A stretch of DNA of 64,000 nt from Pantoea cypripedii (GCF_002095535.1 NZ_MLJI01000001.1:1601832-1665831); one strand, 5' to 3'; shown: positions 24,343-35,279, counted from the first letter of the stretch. Notes: generated by a model not told the origin, from the letters alone. Numbers and translations: made by a program.

Positions 24343-25467
24343 TTATTTGCGCTGTGGTTTCCCGGAGAACAGGAAACGCAGCAACGGAATACGCAGATGG
24401 ATTTCATATAGCGCAAATGCCACGCCAAACACCATCAACAGGCCGAGGAAGAAGCCCAGGGTATCGTTGCTGATCAACGGAGTGATAAAAATGCCGTACA
24501 ACAGGGTGAGCGGGTGGTGCACCAGGTAAATAAACAGTGAGGCATTCACCAGATACATGATGCGCGGTGAGTGGCTGTTCAGCAGTTTATGCCCGAAGCA
24601 GAAGCAGACGTTCAGCATGCACAGGCCCATCAGGGTCGAAATCACGTCGTCGATTTCATACAACCAGCCATCACCGCTGCTAAAGCGTTGATTCAGGCTG
24701 TAGGCGACAAACACCGCGATTGCCCCAAAGCACATCACCGGATTAAAACGGACAAATAACGCTTTGAGTGGCGGATGTTTCCAGCTCAGCGCGCCCAGCA
24801 TGAAAAACGGCAGGAAGAACAGGCTTTGCATCACGGCGGTGCTGAACAGGCCGTCCATCAGCCAGTTGGGCTGGAAGGTAAAAATGAGACGACGGAACAC
24901 ACACCACAACAGCGCCCACGCCAGCAGGGCCAGCGTCAGTTTGCCCCAGCCAACCCGGTTGTAATCAATTTGACGGTGCTGGCTACGCAGCCAGCGGAAG
25001 GTGAGCATCCCCAGCGTGGTGAGGATCACCAACACCACCAGAAACCACAGATGGGAGATCAGGTCCCACACCAGCGCATTGTATTTCTGGTACAGGGTGA
25101 AGCTGTCCCAATCTCCTACTTTGTCCGTGAGGTTTTTTAGCATAAAAAACTGCGGCAAAGTGATGAGCGGCACGGCGGTCAGCAACGGTATGCCCACGCG
25201 CTCCAGGCGGACCTTCAGCCAGCGCTGCGGCTGATAGCGCAGATAAAGCATGTAGGAAAAATAACCAGAGATGACGAAGAACACCTGCATGCGGAAGGCG
25301 TGAATAAAATCATTCAACACCGTCAGCCACATGGAGGCATCCTGGCTATTTACTGACCATCTTTGTGTGGAGTAAATCAGGGAAACGTGGAAAGGCACGC
25401 CCAATAACATTAAATAAGCTCGAATCGAATCGAGAAAATATTCGCGTTCGGATTTTGCTGCAGTCAT
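24343..25467 (-). CDS. opgC: Osmoregulated periplasmic glucan succinyltransferase OpgC
   Basis: A 374-residue inner-membrane acyltransferase (acyltransferase-3 family) with about ten membrane segments. Typical stretches are EREYFLDSIRAYLMLLG, FRMQVFFVISGYFSYML and SLFIYLVHHPLTLLYG. It adds succinyl groups to osmoregulated periplasmic glucans made by OpgG/OpgH. I chose ATG 25467 (MTAAKSERE) because E. coli OpgC starts similarly close to REYFLDSIRA. The frame stays open to 25605, but that N-terminus has no match to the family. Divergent from opgGH, as in E. coli. Confidence 0.9.
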   Translation of the reverse strand: MTAAKSEREYFLDSIRAYLMLLGVPFHVSLIYSTQRWSVNSQDASMWLTVLNDFIHAFRMQVFFVISGYFSYMLYLRYQPQRWLKVRLERVGIPLLTAVPLITLPQFFMLKNLTDKVGDWDSFTLYQKYNALVWDLISHLWFLVVLVILTTLGMLTFRWLRSQHRQIDYNRVGWGKLTLALLAWALLWCVFRRLIFTFQPNWLMDGLFSTAVMQSLFFLPFFMLGALSWKHPPLKALFVRFNPVMCFGAIAVFVAYSLNQRFSSGDGWLYEIDDVISTLMGLCMLNVCFCFGHKLLNSHSPRIMYLVNASLFIYLVHHPLTLLYGIFITPLISNDTLGFFLGLLMVFGVAFALYEIHLRIPLLRFLFSGKPQRK

Positions 25468-25703
25468 AAGCATCCAATTGTCTGTGTCCTGGCCGGCTTC
25501 GCCCTGAAACCGGATTATGCCGGAGTAAAATTCTACCGGCTGTAAACAGGGTATACTATCAGTAGATTCTGTATCGTTTAATAATCCGAAAAGCGCATTT
25601 TCCACTTACAAATAGAGGGAACATTCGTTTACATACGCTGTCGGAAAAACGAATAATCCTTTAAGATATGCGGGTTTGATCTAAGCACACGAAAGGGGGG
25701 GAT

Positions 25704-27269
25704 GTGCTGAATATAGTGAAAAATAAAGCCGGACTGATGAAGATGCGCTGGGTTGGTGCAGCAGTTCTGCTGGCGTTGTACGCGAACAATAGTTGGGCGT
25801 TCAACCTTGATGATGTAGCAAAACAGGCTCAGGCCCTGGCAGGGAAAAGCTTTGAAGCGCCTAAGAGCAACTTACCCTCTCAGTTTCGTGAAATGAAATA
25901 TGCTGATTATCAGCAGATCCAGTTTAACCACGATAAAGCTTACTGGGGCAAATTGCGTACACCGTTCAAACTGGAGTTTTATCACCAGGGGATGTATTTC
26001 GATACGCCGGTGAAAATCAACGAAGTAACGGCCAATACGGTACGTGAAATCAAGTACAACCCGGACTATTTCAACTTCGGCAACGTCAAGCATGACGCTG
26101 ACGCGGTGAAAAACCTTGGTTTTGCCGGATTTAAAGTACTTTATCCGCTGAACGAAAAGGGTAAAAACGACGAGATCACCAGCTTCCTCGGTGCCAGCTA
26201 CTTCCGCGTGATCGGGGCGGGCCAGGTTTATGGTCTGTCGGCGCGTGGCCTGGCGATCGATACGGCGCTGCCATCGGGCGAAGAGTTCCCGCGCTTTAAA
26301 GAATTCTGGATCGAGCGGCCAAAACCGCAGGACAAGCAACTGGTGATCTACGCCTTGCTGGATTCGCCTCGCGCTTCTGGTGCGTATCGTTTCGTGGTGC
26401 GTCCGGGTAAAGAGTCGACCGTTGATGTGCAGTCAAAAATTTATCTGCGTGACAATGTCGGCAAACTGGGTATCGCTCCACTGACCAGTATGTTCCTGTT
26501 TGGCGCAAATCAGCCGTCGCCGGTGAGCAATTTCCGTCAGGAATTGCATGATTCTAATGGGCTTTCCATCCACGCCGGTAACGGCGAGTGGATTTGGCGT
26601 CCGCTGAATAACCCGAAACATCTGGCGGTGAGTACTTTCACCATCGAAAACCCGAAAGGTTTTGGTTTGCTGCAGCGTGGCCGCGATTTCAGCCATTATC
26701 AGGATCTTGACGATCGCTATGACCTGCGCCCGAGCGGCTGGGTAGAGCCGTTAGGTGACTGGGGCAAAGGCCATGTCGAGTTGGTGGAGATCCCAACGGC
26801 CGATGAAACCAACGACAATATCGTGGCTTTCTGGACGCCAGAAAAACTGGCCGAACCGGGCAAAGAGATGAGTTTCCAGTATCGTCTGCACTTTACCCGT
26901 GACGAAAACCTGCTGCATTCCGACGATGTTGCCTGGGTGAAAGATACCCTGCGTTCAGCGGGTGATGTGAAGCAGTCAAACCTTGTGCGTCAGCCGGATG
27001 GCAGCATCGCCTTTACCGTCGATTTTGTCGGCAGAGCGATGAGCAAACTGCCGGAAAACACCCAGGTTGCCCCGCAGGTCAGCGTTGGTAATAACGCCGA
27101 AGTGGTTGAACAGAGCGTACGTTACAACCCGGTGACCAAAGGCTGGCGTCTGGTATTGCGCCTGCGTGTGAAAGATAACAAGCAGCCGACGGAAATGCGT
27201 GCGGCGCTGGTTAGCGGTGACAAAACATTGACGGAAACCTGGAGCTATCAGTTACCTGCCAATGAATAA
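25704..27269 (+). CDS. opgG: Periplasmic glucan biosynthesis protein OpgG
   Basis: A periplasmic protein needed to branch the beta-1,2-glucan backbone of osmoregulated periplasmic glucans. It has a signal peptide (hydrophobic core [15 protein letters not shown]) and the family start [26 protein letters not shown]. The full domain runs to the end (521 residues with GTG 25704; E. coli about 511). GTG 25704 has a strong purine run (AAAGGGGGG) upstream. The E. coli protein starts like the internal ATG at 25737 (MKMRW), so that start is also possible. It overlaps opgH by eight bases, indicating one operon. Confidence 0.92.
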   Translation: MLNIVKNKAGLMKMRWVGAAVLLALYANNSWAFNLDDVAKQAQALAGKSFEAPKSNLPSQFREMKYADYQQIQFNHDKAYWGKLRTPFKLEFYHQGMYFDTPVKINEVTANTVREIKYNPDYFNFGNVKHDADAVKNLGFAGFKVLYPLNEKGKNDEITSFLGASYFRVIGAGQVYGLSARGLAIDTALPSGEEFPRFKEFWIERPKPQDKQLVIYALLDSPRASGAYRFVVRPGKESTVDVQSKIYLRDNVGKLGIAPLTSMFLFGANQPSPVSNFRQELHDSNGLSIHAGNGEWIWRPLNNPKHLAVSTFTIENPKGFGLLQRGRDFSHYQDLDDRYDLRPSGWVEPLGDWGKGHVELVEIPTADETNDNIVAFWTPEKLAEPGKEMSFQYRLHFTRDENLLHSDDVAWVKDTLRSAGDVKQSNLVRQPDGSIAFTVDFVGRAMSKLPENTQVAPQVSVGNNAEVVEQSVRYNPVTKGWRLVLRLRVKDNKQPTEMRAALVSGDKTLTETWSYQLPANE

Positions 27270-29811
27270 CTCGACTTTTACACCTCAATCTTACGTGGAA
27301 GCCCTGCCGCTCGATGCGGCAGGTCGTGCCCGCCTGAGTGCATCGCTACAAAATGCCCAGGCGTTCCACGCTATTCATACGTCACTGGGGCATGATGTTG
27401 CCGCCAGTGAGCGCCCGGATGACGCGCCGTTAAAATCGGTGTCGTCCCGTGTGCAAATGGCCTGGCCAGATTCACTGGCTGACGGCCAGCAACTGGGCAA
27501 GGATTATCTCGATCGCACCATACTGAAGGCGATGCCGAAGGTGAAGCGTTCGCTGATGTTCCCGGAAGCCTGGCGTACCAACCCGATTGCCCGTGCCTGG
27601 GATTCGATGCGCGGGCGTAAGTCTGCGCCGCGCGTCACCACGGACGAAGAGCAGAAAGTGGAAGAGAAGTGGCGTCACGTGGGTTCGATGCGTCGTTATG
27701 TGCTGCTGATTCTGACGCTGTTGCAGACCGTGATCGCCACCTGGTACATGAAAACCATTTTGCCGTACCAGGGCTGGACGCTGCTCGATCCCATGGAGCT
27801 GTTCAACCAGAACTGGTTGCAGTCGGTGGAATTAATTCTGCCGTACATTTTGCAGACCGGCATTCTGTTCCTGTTCGCCATCTTGTTCTGCTGGGTCTCC
27901 GCCGGTTTCTGGACCGCGCTAATGGGCTTCCTGCAGTTGCTGATTGGCCGTGATAAGTACAGCATCTCTTACTCAACGTCAGGCGATGAACCGCTGAACC
28001 CGGAACATCGTACGGCGCTGATCATGCCGATCTGTAATGAAGATGTGGAACGTGTTTTCGCGGGCCTGCGTGCGACCTGGGAATCGGTCAAGCGTACCGG
28101 CAATGCGGAACACTTTGACGTTTACATCCTCAGCGATAGCTACGATGCCGATATCGCTATTGCGGAACAGAAAGCCTGGATGGAGCTGGTGCGTGATGTC
28201 GGGGGCGCGGGTAAGATTTTCTATCGCCGTCGTCGTCGTCGTGTGAAACGTAAAAGCGGCAACATTGATGACTTCTGCCGTCGCTGGGGAAGCAACTATA
28301 GCTATATGGTGGTGCTGGACGCTGACAGCGTGATGAGCGGTGAATGTCTTACCGGTCTGGTGCGCATGATGGAAGCGAATCCGAAGGCCGGTATTATCCA
28401 GTCATCACCGAAAGCGTCTGGCATGGATACGCTGTATGCGCGCTGTCAGCAGTTTGCTACCCGCGTCTACGGTCCGCTGTTTACCGCGGGTCTGCACTTC
28501 TGGCAATTGGGGGAATCACACTACTGGGGCCATAACGCCATCATTCGTGTGAAACCCTTTATTGAGCACTGTGCGCTGGCACCGCTGCCGGGCGAGGGCT
28601 CCTTTGCCGGTTCGATTCTGTCGCATGACTTCGTTGAAGCGGCGCTGATGCGTCGTGCCGGTTGGGGCGTATGGATTGCCTACGATCTGCCGGGGTCCTA
28701 CGAGGAGTTGCCGCCGAACCTGCTGGATGAGCTGAAGCGTGACCGTCGCTGGTGTCACGGTAACCTGATGAACTTCCGCCTGTTCCTGGTGAAAGGGATG
28801 CACCCGGTGCATCGTGCGGTGTTCCTGACCGGTGTGATGTCATATCTTTCGGCTCCGCTGTGGTTTATGTTCCTGGCGCTCTCCACCGCCTTGCAGGTGG
28901 TGCATACGCTAATGGAACCGACCTACTTCCTGCAGCCGCGGCAGTTGTTCCCGGTGTGGCCGCAGTGGCGTCCGGACCTGGCGATTGCGCTGTTCTCCAC
29001 CACCCTGGTTCTGTTGTTCCTGCCGAAACTACTCAGCGTGGTGCTGATTTGGTTCAAAGGCGCAAAACCGTATGGCGGGGCAGTGCGGCTATTTTTCTCG
29101 CTGTTGCTGGAGATGTTGTTCTCGGTACTGCTGGCACCGGTGCGCATGCTGTTCCATACCGTGTTTGTGGTCAGTGCGTTCCTTGGCTGGGAAGTGGTGT
29201 GGAACTCTCCGCAGCGCGACGATGATGCTACCCCCTGGAGCGAAGCCTTCCGTCGTCACGGTTCGCAAATGCTGCTGGGTATTGTCTGGGCTGCGGGCAT
29301 GGGCCTGTTGGATCTGAACTTCCTGTGGTGGCTGTCGCCGATTGTCTTCTCGCTGATTCTGTCGCCGTTCGTGTCTGTAATGTCGAGCCGTGCAACCATC
29401 GGTCTGAAAAGCAAACGTGCGAAGTTGTTCCTGATCCCGGAAGAGTACGATCCGCCGAAAGAGCTGGTGGATACCGACAACTACCTGCAATTGAACCGTG
29501 AACGTGCGCTGAAAAACGGCTTTATGCATGCGCTGTTTAATCCGGCATTTAACGCGCTGGCGACGGCCATGGCAACCTCACGCCATTTACACAGCACCTT
29601 GCTGGAGCATGCGCGCGATTGCCGGGTGGATCAGGCGTTAAGCGATGCACCAGAAAAACTGAATCGTGAACAGCGCCTGCAGCTGATTAGCGATCCGGTG
29701 GTGCTGGCGCGTGTCCATACGCGCTTGTGGGAAAGTGCTGAGAAATATCATCCGTGGGTGGAAAGCTATCAGAAGCTGAAGTTAAACCCACTGGCACTCC
29801 AGCAGCATTGA
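27262..29811 (+). CDS. opgH: Glucans biosynthesis glucosyltransferase OpgH
   Basis: An 849-residue inner-membrane GT2 glucosyltransferase (E. coli about 847). A long cytosolic N-terminus is followed by two membrane segments (about 140-220), then the catalytic domain with [11 protein letters not shown], the metal-binding [10 protein letters not shown] (near 353) and the RDRRWCHGN product-binding motif. Several more membrane segments follow. It makes the linear glucan chain from UDP-glucose; in E. coli it also slows FtsZ assembly when UDP-glucose is high. It forms an operon with opgG and ends at a strong terminator. Confidence 0.93.
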   Translation: MNNSTFTPQSYVEALPLDAAGRARLSASLQNAQAFHAIHTSLGHDVAASERPDDAPLKSVSSRVQMAWPDSLADGQQLGKDYLDRTILKAMPKVKRSLMFPEAWRTNPIARAWDSMRGRKSAPRVTTDEEQKVEEKWRHVGSMRRYVLLILTLLQTVIATWYMKTILPYQGWTLLDPMELFNQNWLQSVELILPYILQTGILFLFAILFCWVSAGFWTALMGFLQLLIGRDKYSISYSTSGDEPLNPEHRTALIMPICNEDVERVFAGLRATWESVKRTGNAEHFDVYILSDSYDADIAIAEQKAWMELVRDVGGAGKIFYRRRRRRVKRKSGNIDDFCRRWGSNYSYMVVLDADSVMSGECLTGLVRMMEANPKAGIIQSSPKASGMDTLYARCQQFATRVYGPLFTAGLHFWQLGESHYWGHNAIIRVKPFIEHCALAPLPGEGSFAGSILSHDFVEAALMRRAGWGVWIAYDLPGSYEELPPNLLDELKRDRRWCHGNLMNFRLFLVKGMHPVHRAVFLTGVMSYLSAPLWFMFLALSTALQVVHTLMEPTYFLQPRQLFPVWPQWRPDLAIALFSTTLVLLFLPKLLSVVLIWFKGAKPYGGAVRLFFSLLLEMLFSVLLAPVRMLFHTVFVVSAFLGWEVVWNSPQRDDDATPWSEAFRRHGSQMLLGIVWAAGMGLLDLNFLWWLSPIVFSLILSPFVSVMSSRATIGLKSKRAKLFLIPEEYDPPKELVDTDNYLQLNRERALKNGFMHALFNPAFNALATAMATSRHLHSTLLEHARDCRVDQALSDAPEKLNREQRLQLISDPVVLARVHTRLWESAEKYHPWVESYQKLKLNPLALQQH

Positions 29812-29845
29812 TGAAGCGTGATGCTGGCTGATTAAGCCGGGAGAT

Positions 29846-29881
29846 AAAAGCCGCTATCGTGTCGCGATAGCGGCTTTTTTT
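29846..29881 (+). terminator. Intrinsic terminator of opgGH
   Basis: GCCGCTATCG (29850-29859) and CGATAGCGGC (29865-29874) form a 10-bp stem flanked by AAAA and followed by seven T residues. Confidence 0.92.
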
Positions 29882-30002
29882 ATCGTTGCAGTACGATTAA
29901 CGGGCAAGACTGTTCTGACTAACGCAATCTTTACGCTGTCAGGTGTAGTTATTCACCCGCGCTGACGGTTAAAATAACGCCAGTCCATTGTGAGTAATTG
30001 TT

Positions 30003-30242
30003 GTGAATCGTTTCCTTAAATTAACCGTCGTCGGTGCCGCCATCATTTTGCTAAGTGGGTGTGGCAGCATCATCAGTCGTACCGTGCCCGGTCAGGGACA
30101 CGGTAATCAATACTACCCGGGTGTGCAGTGGGATGTGCGTGATGGCGCATGGCGCATGCTGACCATCCTCGACTTGCCGCTGTCATTAGTGATGGACACG
30201 CTGCTGTTACCGGTGGATGCCCATCACGGTCCCTACGAATAA
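30003..30242 (+). CDS. yceK: YceK/YidQ family lipoprotein
   Basis: A 79-residue lipoprotein of the DUF1375 family: signal peptide with lipobox LLSGC (Cys20), then a short mature part with GSIISRTVPG and LPLSLVMDTLLLPVD typical of YceK. It lies right after opgH, as in E. coli. The role is unknown; it sits in the cell envelope. The start is GTG 30003 with a weak ribosome binding site. It converges on msyB with only three bases between the stops. Confidence 0.85.
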   Translation: MNRFLKLTVVGAAIILLSGCGSIISRTVPGQGHGNQYYPGVQWDVRDGAWRMLTILDLPLSLVMDTLLLPVDAHHGPYE

Positions 30243-30245
30243 GGT

Positions 30246-30644
30246 CTACGCCCAGCGGTCAGAGTCACTGTTGTCGTCATCCCACTCAGCCGCTGCGGCT
30301 TCACCTTCTTCGGTATCCTCCGGCGGTTCGAGCTGAAATTCACCTTCATCCCATTCGTGCAGGGTATTTTCTGACTGCCATTCCTGGCGTAGCTCGATTT
30401 CCTCGAAATCACCGTCAAAAATCGCCTGAGCCGCTTCGCCACTACGAATTGGCAGACACTCGCCTTGCTCATCTTCATCAGCAAAAAATTCAGCCTGCCA
30501 CATGATGTCGCCATCCTGCATGACATATTTTTGCAGGGCAAACTGGCTGACGAGCGCATCTCCCGCATCCAGCCCCGGCTGGCTGGCGAGAAACTCCTCA
30601 CGCGCTGCTTCGATGGCTTCTTCTAAGGTGGTAAACATGCTCAT
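30246..30644 (-). CDS. msyB: Acidic protein MsyB
   Basis: A 132-residue, strongly acidic cytosolic protein matching E. coli MsyB (124 residues). Shared parts are FTTLEEAIEAAREEFLA near the start, QDGDIMWQAEFFADE and QEWQSENTLHEWDEGEFQLE. MsyB was found as a multicopy suppressor of protein-export mutants; its normal function is unclear. This version has a longer acidic tail (NSDSDRWA end). AAGGAGAT lies upstream of the ATG. It follows yceK convergently, as in E. coli. Confidence 0.9.
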   Translation of the reverse strand: MSMFTTLEEAIEAAREEFLASQPGLDAGDALVSQFALQKYVMQDGDIMWQAEFFADEDEQGECLPIRSGEAAQAIFDGDFEEIELRQEWQSENTLHEWDEGEFQLEPPEDTEEGEAAAAEWDDDNSDSDRWA

Positions 30645-30718
30645 CGCGATCTCCTTGCCTGTTGAATAGGGATTTCAGAGAAGGATAGACGAAAAATGAG
30701 CAGGGAAGGGAGGAATAA

Positions 30719-30754
30719 CGTCCGGGCGGATGAGGTGAAACATCCGCCCGGACG
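30719..30754. terminator. Perfect 14-bp inverted repeat after the 88-residue gene
   Basis: CGTCCGGGCGGATG (30719-30732) and CATCCGCCCGGACG (30741-30754) enclose an eight-base loop. It starts two bases past the stop of the 88-residue gene and probably ends its transcript, although the T tract on the minus strand is poor. Confidence 0.65.
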
Positions 30755-30756
30755 GG

Positions 30757-31023
30757 TCAGTGCATCTTCTGTGGAAAATGCAGCACAGGGCGTACAGATT
30801 CACGAATAACAGGAGCAGAGTAACGAATACAGCATTTAATACAGGGTTTCACCTTTTTAAAATTAATACGCGCAATCGATAAAGCCTGATTTAAATTATA
30901 GAGCGTACCGATAAAAACCATATCCTCCTTTTCCGGCAGACGTTTACACTCTTTGCGGTGTAACAGGTGATAATTATCCTGATCGGTACTGACCGTCACA
31001 TAATAATAGATGCCTTTATTCAT
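30757..31023 (-). CDS. Small H-C-C-C protein, unknown function (88 aa)
   Basis: An 88-residue basic protein. His and Cys residues are spaced as a possible zinc site: H-x3-C in LLHRKECKRLP (about 21-25) and C-x2-CC in KPCIKCCIRY (about 60-64). They are separated by ~35 residues containing GTLYNLNQALSIARINF. It has no signal peptide or membrane segment. The ATG has AGGAAC about eight bases upstream. Base composition is clearly lower in GC than its neighbours, and it occupies the place of E. coli mdtG between msyB and lpxL, so horizontal gain is likely. I do not recognise a named family. Confidence 0.6.
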   Translation of the reverse strand: MNKGIYYYVTVSTDQDNYHLLHRKECKRLPEKEDMVFIGTLYNLNQALSIARINFKKVKPCIKCCIRYSAPVIRESVRPVLHFPQKMH

Positions 31024-31581
31024 ATTATGGGTTCCTGCGGTATATGTGCTGTGTGTAATCTTTTTATTTTTCTTGAGCAGTTATTGAACTAACTCTCATA
31101 AATGAAACTAACTGGAATCGATTTTGCGAACAAATTCCATAAAGATATAAGGAGGGTGTATCTTTTTTAGAAACGTAATAAGTAAGGCAAGTGTTAAGAT
31201 AATACCTTGTAAATTAAGTTAATTTTTCTGTATTGATTAGCGAACTCAAAGAATTCAACAATATTAAATAGGAATATGCCTGGAATCAAAAAAATTCAGA
31301 TCCACAGGCCTATGATGTGATCGATAAGATTTTCTTTAGCTGTAAGGGAATAAATCAATAAGATGGAGGTGGACGCGTTTATTAATAGCCTGCGGGCTTC
31401 ACCAGATGCCATCATTTTCTGGTTTTCGTTAGCTCTGACTCCAGATTTAAATGGCCTAAGAATATGCGTGAGCTTTAATTCAGATTGGTACAGTTTTCGC
31501 CAGATATTAGCGGATAATGTCATGAATTAAGGAAAATTTGATGATAAGCGAGGCGGGACACGTAGTGTGTCCCGCTTCACA
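31024..31581. other. AT-rich gap with only doubtful small frames
   Basis: About 560 bases of markedly AT-rich sequence between the 88-residue gene and lpxL. Two overlapping frames are possible. A minus-strand frame 31296-31523 (75 codons) has no ribosome binding site. A plus-strand frame 31363-31530 (55 codons, starting MEVDAFINSLRASPDAI) also lacks a good one. Neither has a recognisable domain. The plus frame could be a gene remnant. A hairpin (31553-31575) lies before lpxL. Confidence 0.5.
31553..31575 (-). terminator. Hairpin downstream of lpxL
   Basis: GCGGGACAC (31553-31561) and GTGTCCCGC (31567-31575) form a 9-bp stem with a five-base loop just past the lpxL stop. The T tract is weak. 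Confidence 0.6.
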
Positions 31582-32505
31582 TTAATAGCGTGAAGGTTCA
31601 CCTTCCGGGCGCGTTTTGAAACGACGGTGCAGCCACATGTATTGTTCCGGGGCCAGTAACACGCTCTCCTCAACCACCTTATTCATGCAAATTGCGGTGT
31701 CGAGTTCGTTCTCCAGCGAGAATTTGTCGCGAATATCCGGCATGATCTTCATCTCGTAACCACGACGGTTGGGCAGACGCTGTACCAGAAATGGCACCAC
31801 GCTGGGATTCCCCAGGCGAATCAACATATGCGTGCCAGTAGTGGTGGCCGCATCCTTAACGGCGAAAAAAGGCGCAAAAACACTGCTGCGCGGGCCGTAA
31901 TCGTGGTCCGGCGCATACCAGATGATGTCGTTGTTTTTCATCGCACGGATCATGCCTTTCAGATCTTTGCGATCCAGCATGCTTTTATTGGAACGCATCC
32001 GGCCCCAGGTTTGCAGCCAGTCGAGCAACTTGTTGTCATTCGGTCGGTACACGCCAATCCCTGGGTTGTGCATACCAAAGACGCGCGCGCCGAGTTCCAG
32101 GGTAAGAAAATGCATGCCGATCAGCAGAATGCCACGTCCGGCAGCCAGGGAAGAGTCAATATGCTCCAGCCCGGTGCAGCTGACCCATTTGCGAATGCGC
32201 CAGTCTGGCCAGAACCAGGCGATGCCGGTCTCAATCAGCCCCATGCCAACAGATTCAAAGTTGTGTTTCACCATGGCATCACGTTCGCTGACCGGCATAG
32301 CGGGAAAGCAAAGCTCCAGATTACGTTGCGCAATTTTGACGCGACGTTTCAGAAAACGCATGGCAATACGACCTAAACCACAACCGATAACGTACAAAAC
32401 CGGGTAGGGCAGCAGCACCAGTAAATAGAGAAGACCGATGCCCAGCCAGGTGAGCCAGTAGCGCGGATGAAGGAGTTCACGGGAAAATTGGGGAAGTTGA
32501 GTCAT
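31582..32505 (-). CDS. lpxL: Kdo2-lipid IVA lauroyltransferase LpxL
   Basis: A 307-residue inner-membrane acyltransferase that adds the secondary laurate to the lipid A precursor (E. coli 306). It has an N-terminal membrane segment (about 17-38), the catalytic H-x4-E in GMHFLTLE (His132, Glu137), [19 protein letters not shown] and the C-terminal [19 protein letters not shown], all close to E. coli LpxL. It diverges from trhO, as in E. coli. mdtG, the usual upstream-side neighbour, is missing. Confidence 0.95.
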   Translation of the reverse strand: MTQLPQFSRELLHPRYWLTWLGIGLLYLLVLLPYPVLYVIGCGLGRIAMRFLKRRVKIAQRNLELCFPAMPVSERDAMVKHNFESVGMGLIETGIAWFWPDWRIRKWVSCTGLEHIDSSLAAGRGILLIGMHFLTLELGARVFGMHNPGIGVYRPNDNKLLDWLQTWGRMRSNKSMLDRKDLKGMIRAMKNNDIIWYAPDHDYGPRSSVFAPFFAVKDAATTTGTHMLIRLGNPSVVPFLVQRLPNRRGYEMKIMPDIRDKFSLENELDTAICMNKVVEESVLLAPEQYMWLHRRFKTRPEGEPSRY

Positions 32506-32772
32506 TGAAATGTCAGTATCCTGCGTCTTGTACCAGAGGTACCGGTTCCTGTTATTTGCCGCTATTGTGCCATTTTTTCTCTCTGACTGAAATCAAGCAT
32601 AGACCTCCAGTGGATAAGAGAAATCTGGCAAGCGCATTAAAATATAATTACCGCGCAGTTTTGCGTCACGGGTCACTCCAACTGGATATTCGCAGCAAAG
32701 GCTTTGCATTGTGATGAATTCAGGTATCATATGCGCGCTCATTTTTCCCGATTGATAACAGGAACGAACACC

Positions 32773-33828
32773 ATGCCAGTGTTACATAACCTTGTTTCCA
32801 ATAAAGAGCTGAAGGCGCGCATGTTGGCTGAAACCGAGCCGCGCACCACGGTCTCTTTTTATAAATATTTCCAGATTGCCGATCCTAAAGCGTTTCGTGA
32901 TGCTTTATATATTGGGTTAACCCAACTCAAGGTGTTTGGCCGCGTTTACGTCGCCCAGGAAGGTATTAACGCGCAAATCAGCGTGCCCGCCAGCCAGTAT
33001 GAAAGCATGAAAGCGTTTCTGTATGGTTTCGATCCGGCGCTGAATAACCTGCGGATGAATATTGCGCTGGATGATGATGGCAAATCTTTCTGGGTATTGC
33101 GCCTGAAAGTGCGCGATCGCATTGTGGCGGATGGTATTGACGATACCAGCTTTGATGCCAGCGCGGTGGGTAACTATCTGAAAGCTGCTGATGTTAACGC
33201 CATGCTGGACGATCCGGACGCGATATTTGTTGATATGCGTAACCACTATGAATTTGAAGTGGGGCATTTCGATAATGCGCTGGAAGTGCCGGCAGATACC
33301 TTCCGCGATCAGCTGCCGATGGCGGTTGATATGCTGCAAGATCAGAAAGACAAAAAGATCGTCATGTACTGCACCGGCGGCATTCGCTGCGAAAAAGCCA
33401 GTGCCTGGATGAAGCACAACGGCTTTGATGATGTTTATCACATCGAAGGCGGCATCATCGAATACACCCGCCGTGCACGCGAGCAGGGTTTACCGGTGCG
33501 TTTCAAAGGCAAAAACTTTGTTTTTGATGAGCGCATGGGCGAGCGTATCTCTGATGATGTGTTGTCTCACTGCCACCAGTGCGGTGTGCCTTGCGATACC
33601 CATACCAACTGCATCAATGATGGCTGCCATCTGCTGTTTATTCAGTGTCCGAGCTGCGCCGAGAAATTCCTCAATTGCTGCAGCCCGGTCTGTATGGAAG
33701 AGTCAAAATTGTCGCCTGAGGAACAACGCGCTCGCCGCGCTGGTCGCGAAAATGGCAACAAGGTCTTCAACAAGTCACGCGGTTTGCTGAATATGACCAT
33801 GGCGATTCCGCTGCCAGAGAAGAAATAA
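32773..33828 (+). CDS. trhO: tRNA uridine(34) hydroxylase TrhO (rhodanese domain)
   Basis: A 351-residue protein (formerly YceA). An N-terminal acylphosphatase-like region is followed by a rhodanese domain with the active-site loop [15 protein letters not shown] (Cys200) and a C-terminal Cys-rich part ([30 protein letters not shown]). It hydroxylates uridine 34 of several tRNAs using oxygen to give ho5U. ATG 32773 has AGGAACG upstream and gives the family start [13 protein letters not shown]; earlier in-frame codons up to 32704 lie in the promoter region. Confidence 0.93.
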   Translation: MPVLHNLVSNKELKARMLAETEPRTTVSFYKYFQIADPKAFRDALYIGLTQLKVFGRVYVAQEGINAQISVPASQYESMKAFLYGFDPALNNLRMNIALDDDGKSFWVLRLKVRDRIVADGIDDTSFDASAVGNYLKAADVNAMLDDPDAIFVDMRNHYEFEVGHFDNALEVPADTFRDQLPMAVDMLQDQKDKKIVMYCTGGIRCEKASAWMKHNGFDDVYHIEGGIIEYTRRAREQGLPVRFKGKNFVFDERMGERISDDVLSHCHQCGVPCDTHTNCINDGCHLLFIQCPSCAEKFLNCCSPVCMEESKLSPEEQRARRAGRENGNKVFNKSRGLLNMTMAIPLPEKK

Positions 33829-33832
33829 TCCG

Positions 33833-33863
33833 CGGGCAGCCTGCCCTGTGTGCAGGCTGCCCG
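33833..33863. terminator. Strong hairpin between trhO and yceI
   Basis: CGGGCAGCCTG (33833-33843) and CAGGCTGCCCG (33853-33863) form an 11-bp stem between the convergent genes. There is no T run on either side, so termination efficiency is uncertain. Confidence 0.6.
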
Positions 33864-33867
33864 TGTA

Positions 33868-34443
33868 CTACTGGCGTACACCCTCAACAGAAATAATCAA
33901 TTCTGCTTTTTGCGAAGCGGGTCCTAAGTCTTTATTGATATTGAATTCCTTCAGTACGATCTCCCCGCTGGCTTCAAATCCGGCACGATAACCGCCCCAG
34001 GGATCTTTACCTTCACCGATTAGGCGTGCATCCAGCGTGATAGGTTTCGTCACCCCATTAAGTGTCAGATCGCCGATAATTTTATACGCTTTGCCCTCTT
34101 TACTGACGGCAGTGGAGGCAAAGGTGGCCTGTGGAAACTTGCCGGTATTGAGGAAATCAGCGCTGCGCAGATGTTTATCTCGTTCGGCATGATTGGTATC
34201 GAGGCTATTGGTATTGATGGTGACATTGACCTTATCCGCCGCCGGATTACCCTCATCAAAGGTAAAGCTACCATCGAAATCTTTAAAACTGCCGTACAGC
34301 CAGCTGTAGCCGAGATGCTGAATACGGAACTGCACAAAAGCGTGCTGACCCTGCTTATCAAATTTGTACTCAGCGGCATTGGCCGACAGGCTGGCAGCCA
34401 GTAAAGCTGCACCCGCGAGCACCAGCCGTGTTTTCTTAAGCAT
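33868..34443 (-). CDS. yceI: YceI family periplasmic polyisoprenoid-binding-like protein
   Basis: A 191-residue periplasmic lipocalin-like protein, the same length as E. coli YceI. It has a signal peptide (cleaved after SANA, near residue 23) and the YceI domain with [36 protein letters not shown] and [15 protein letters not shown]. Family members bind isoprenoid lipids; in E. coli it is base-induced. It follows yceJ by one base, so the two form an operon with the cytochrome b561. Confidence 0.92.
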   Translation of the reverse strand: MLKKTRLVLAGAALLAASLSANAAEYKFDKQGQHAFVQFRIQHLGYSWLYGSFKDFDGSFTFDEGNPAADKVNVTINTNSLDTNHAERDKHLRSADFLNTGKFPQATFASTAVSKEGKAYKIIGDLTLNGVTKPITLDARLIGEGKDPWGGYRAGFEASGEIVLKEFNINKDLGPASQKAELIISVEGVRQ

Positions 34444-34444
34444 G

Positions 34445-35017
34445 TTACTTTTCCTTTTCAGAGGTTAACGGGATGCGGTAACCCAGCATCCTTTTCAGCG
34501 TGATATCACGATCGATAAAATGATGTTTGAGGGCAGCCAGTCCGTGTAACACCGAGAGCGTCACCACCGCCCAGGCCAGCCAGAGGTGGATATCACCGGC
34601 GATGTCAGCCTGTTCAGCCGCTCCTGCCAGTAACGCCGGCACTTCAAACCAGCCAAATAAAGAAATCGGTTTGCCATCCGCAGTGGAAATCAGATAACCG
34701 CTGAGCAGAATGGCCAACAGCAGGGTATATAACAGCCAATGCGCCGCTATGGCCGAGAGACGCACCGGGATGGAGTAACTGTCCAGCGGGGCGGGCGGCG
34801 GTGATAAAAAGCGCCATGCCAGACGGATCAGCAACGCGCTAAACAACAGGATGCCAATGCTTTTATGAATTTCGGGGGCGGTATGATACCAGCCGTCGTA
34901 GTAGCCCAGCCCGACCATCCATAATCCGAGCGCGAACATGCCATAGATAGCCAGAGCCATTAGCCAGTGTAATAAGATGGAGACGGCACCAAACCGCTGT
35001 GGAGAATTACGCCACAT
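34445..35017 (-). CDS. yceJ: Cytochrome b561 family protein YceJ
   Basis: A 190-residue four-helix membrane protein of the cytochrome b561 family. Haem-ligand histidines are visible in [25 protein letters not shown] and [13 protein letters not shown], plus [11 protein letters not shown]. It probably moves electrons between quinol and a periplasmic partner; co-expression with yceI is conserved. ATG 35017 ([10 protein letters not shown]) matches the E. coli start (188 residues). The frame stays open to 35050 but without family similarity. Confidence 0.9.
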   Translation of the reverse strand: MWRNSPQRFGAVSILLHWLMALAIYGMFALGLWMVGLGYYDGWYHTAPEIHKSIGILLFSALLIRLAWRFLSPPPAPLDSYSIPVRLSAIAAHWLLYTLLLAILLSGYLISTADGKPISLFGWFEVPALLAGAAEQADIAGDIHLWLAWAVVTLSVLHGLAALKHHFIDRDITLKRMLGYRIPLTSEKEK

Positions 35018-35279
35018 CTTTTGAAGTCTCAAAACAGAAATAAGTAGCAATGAGAATCCATATTTTGAAATAGAAGATCAATCAGACTTACTTTTCTATA
35101 AATAAAGAAATAACTGTTCGGGATTTATGGCGTTATAACTGCCTGCCGCTCAGAAATATTGAATAACTTCATGGTGAAGCGGGTGGGTGAAAGAAGCAGG
35201 TTTAATTACTACACCTTTTGCGCTTTTATTCAGCGCGAAGATTAAACTTTTGTCAGCTTATGTCTGCGGGTGTCAATAA

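Noticed and set aside
31296..31523. 75-codon minus-strand frame in the AT-rich gap, as a gene
   Set aside because: No ribosome binding site, no domain, and an opposite overlapping frame is equally likely; kept only as part of the gap description.
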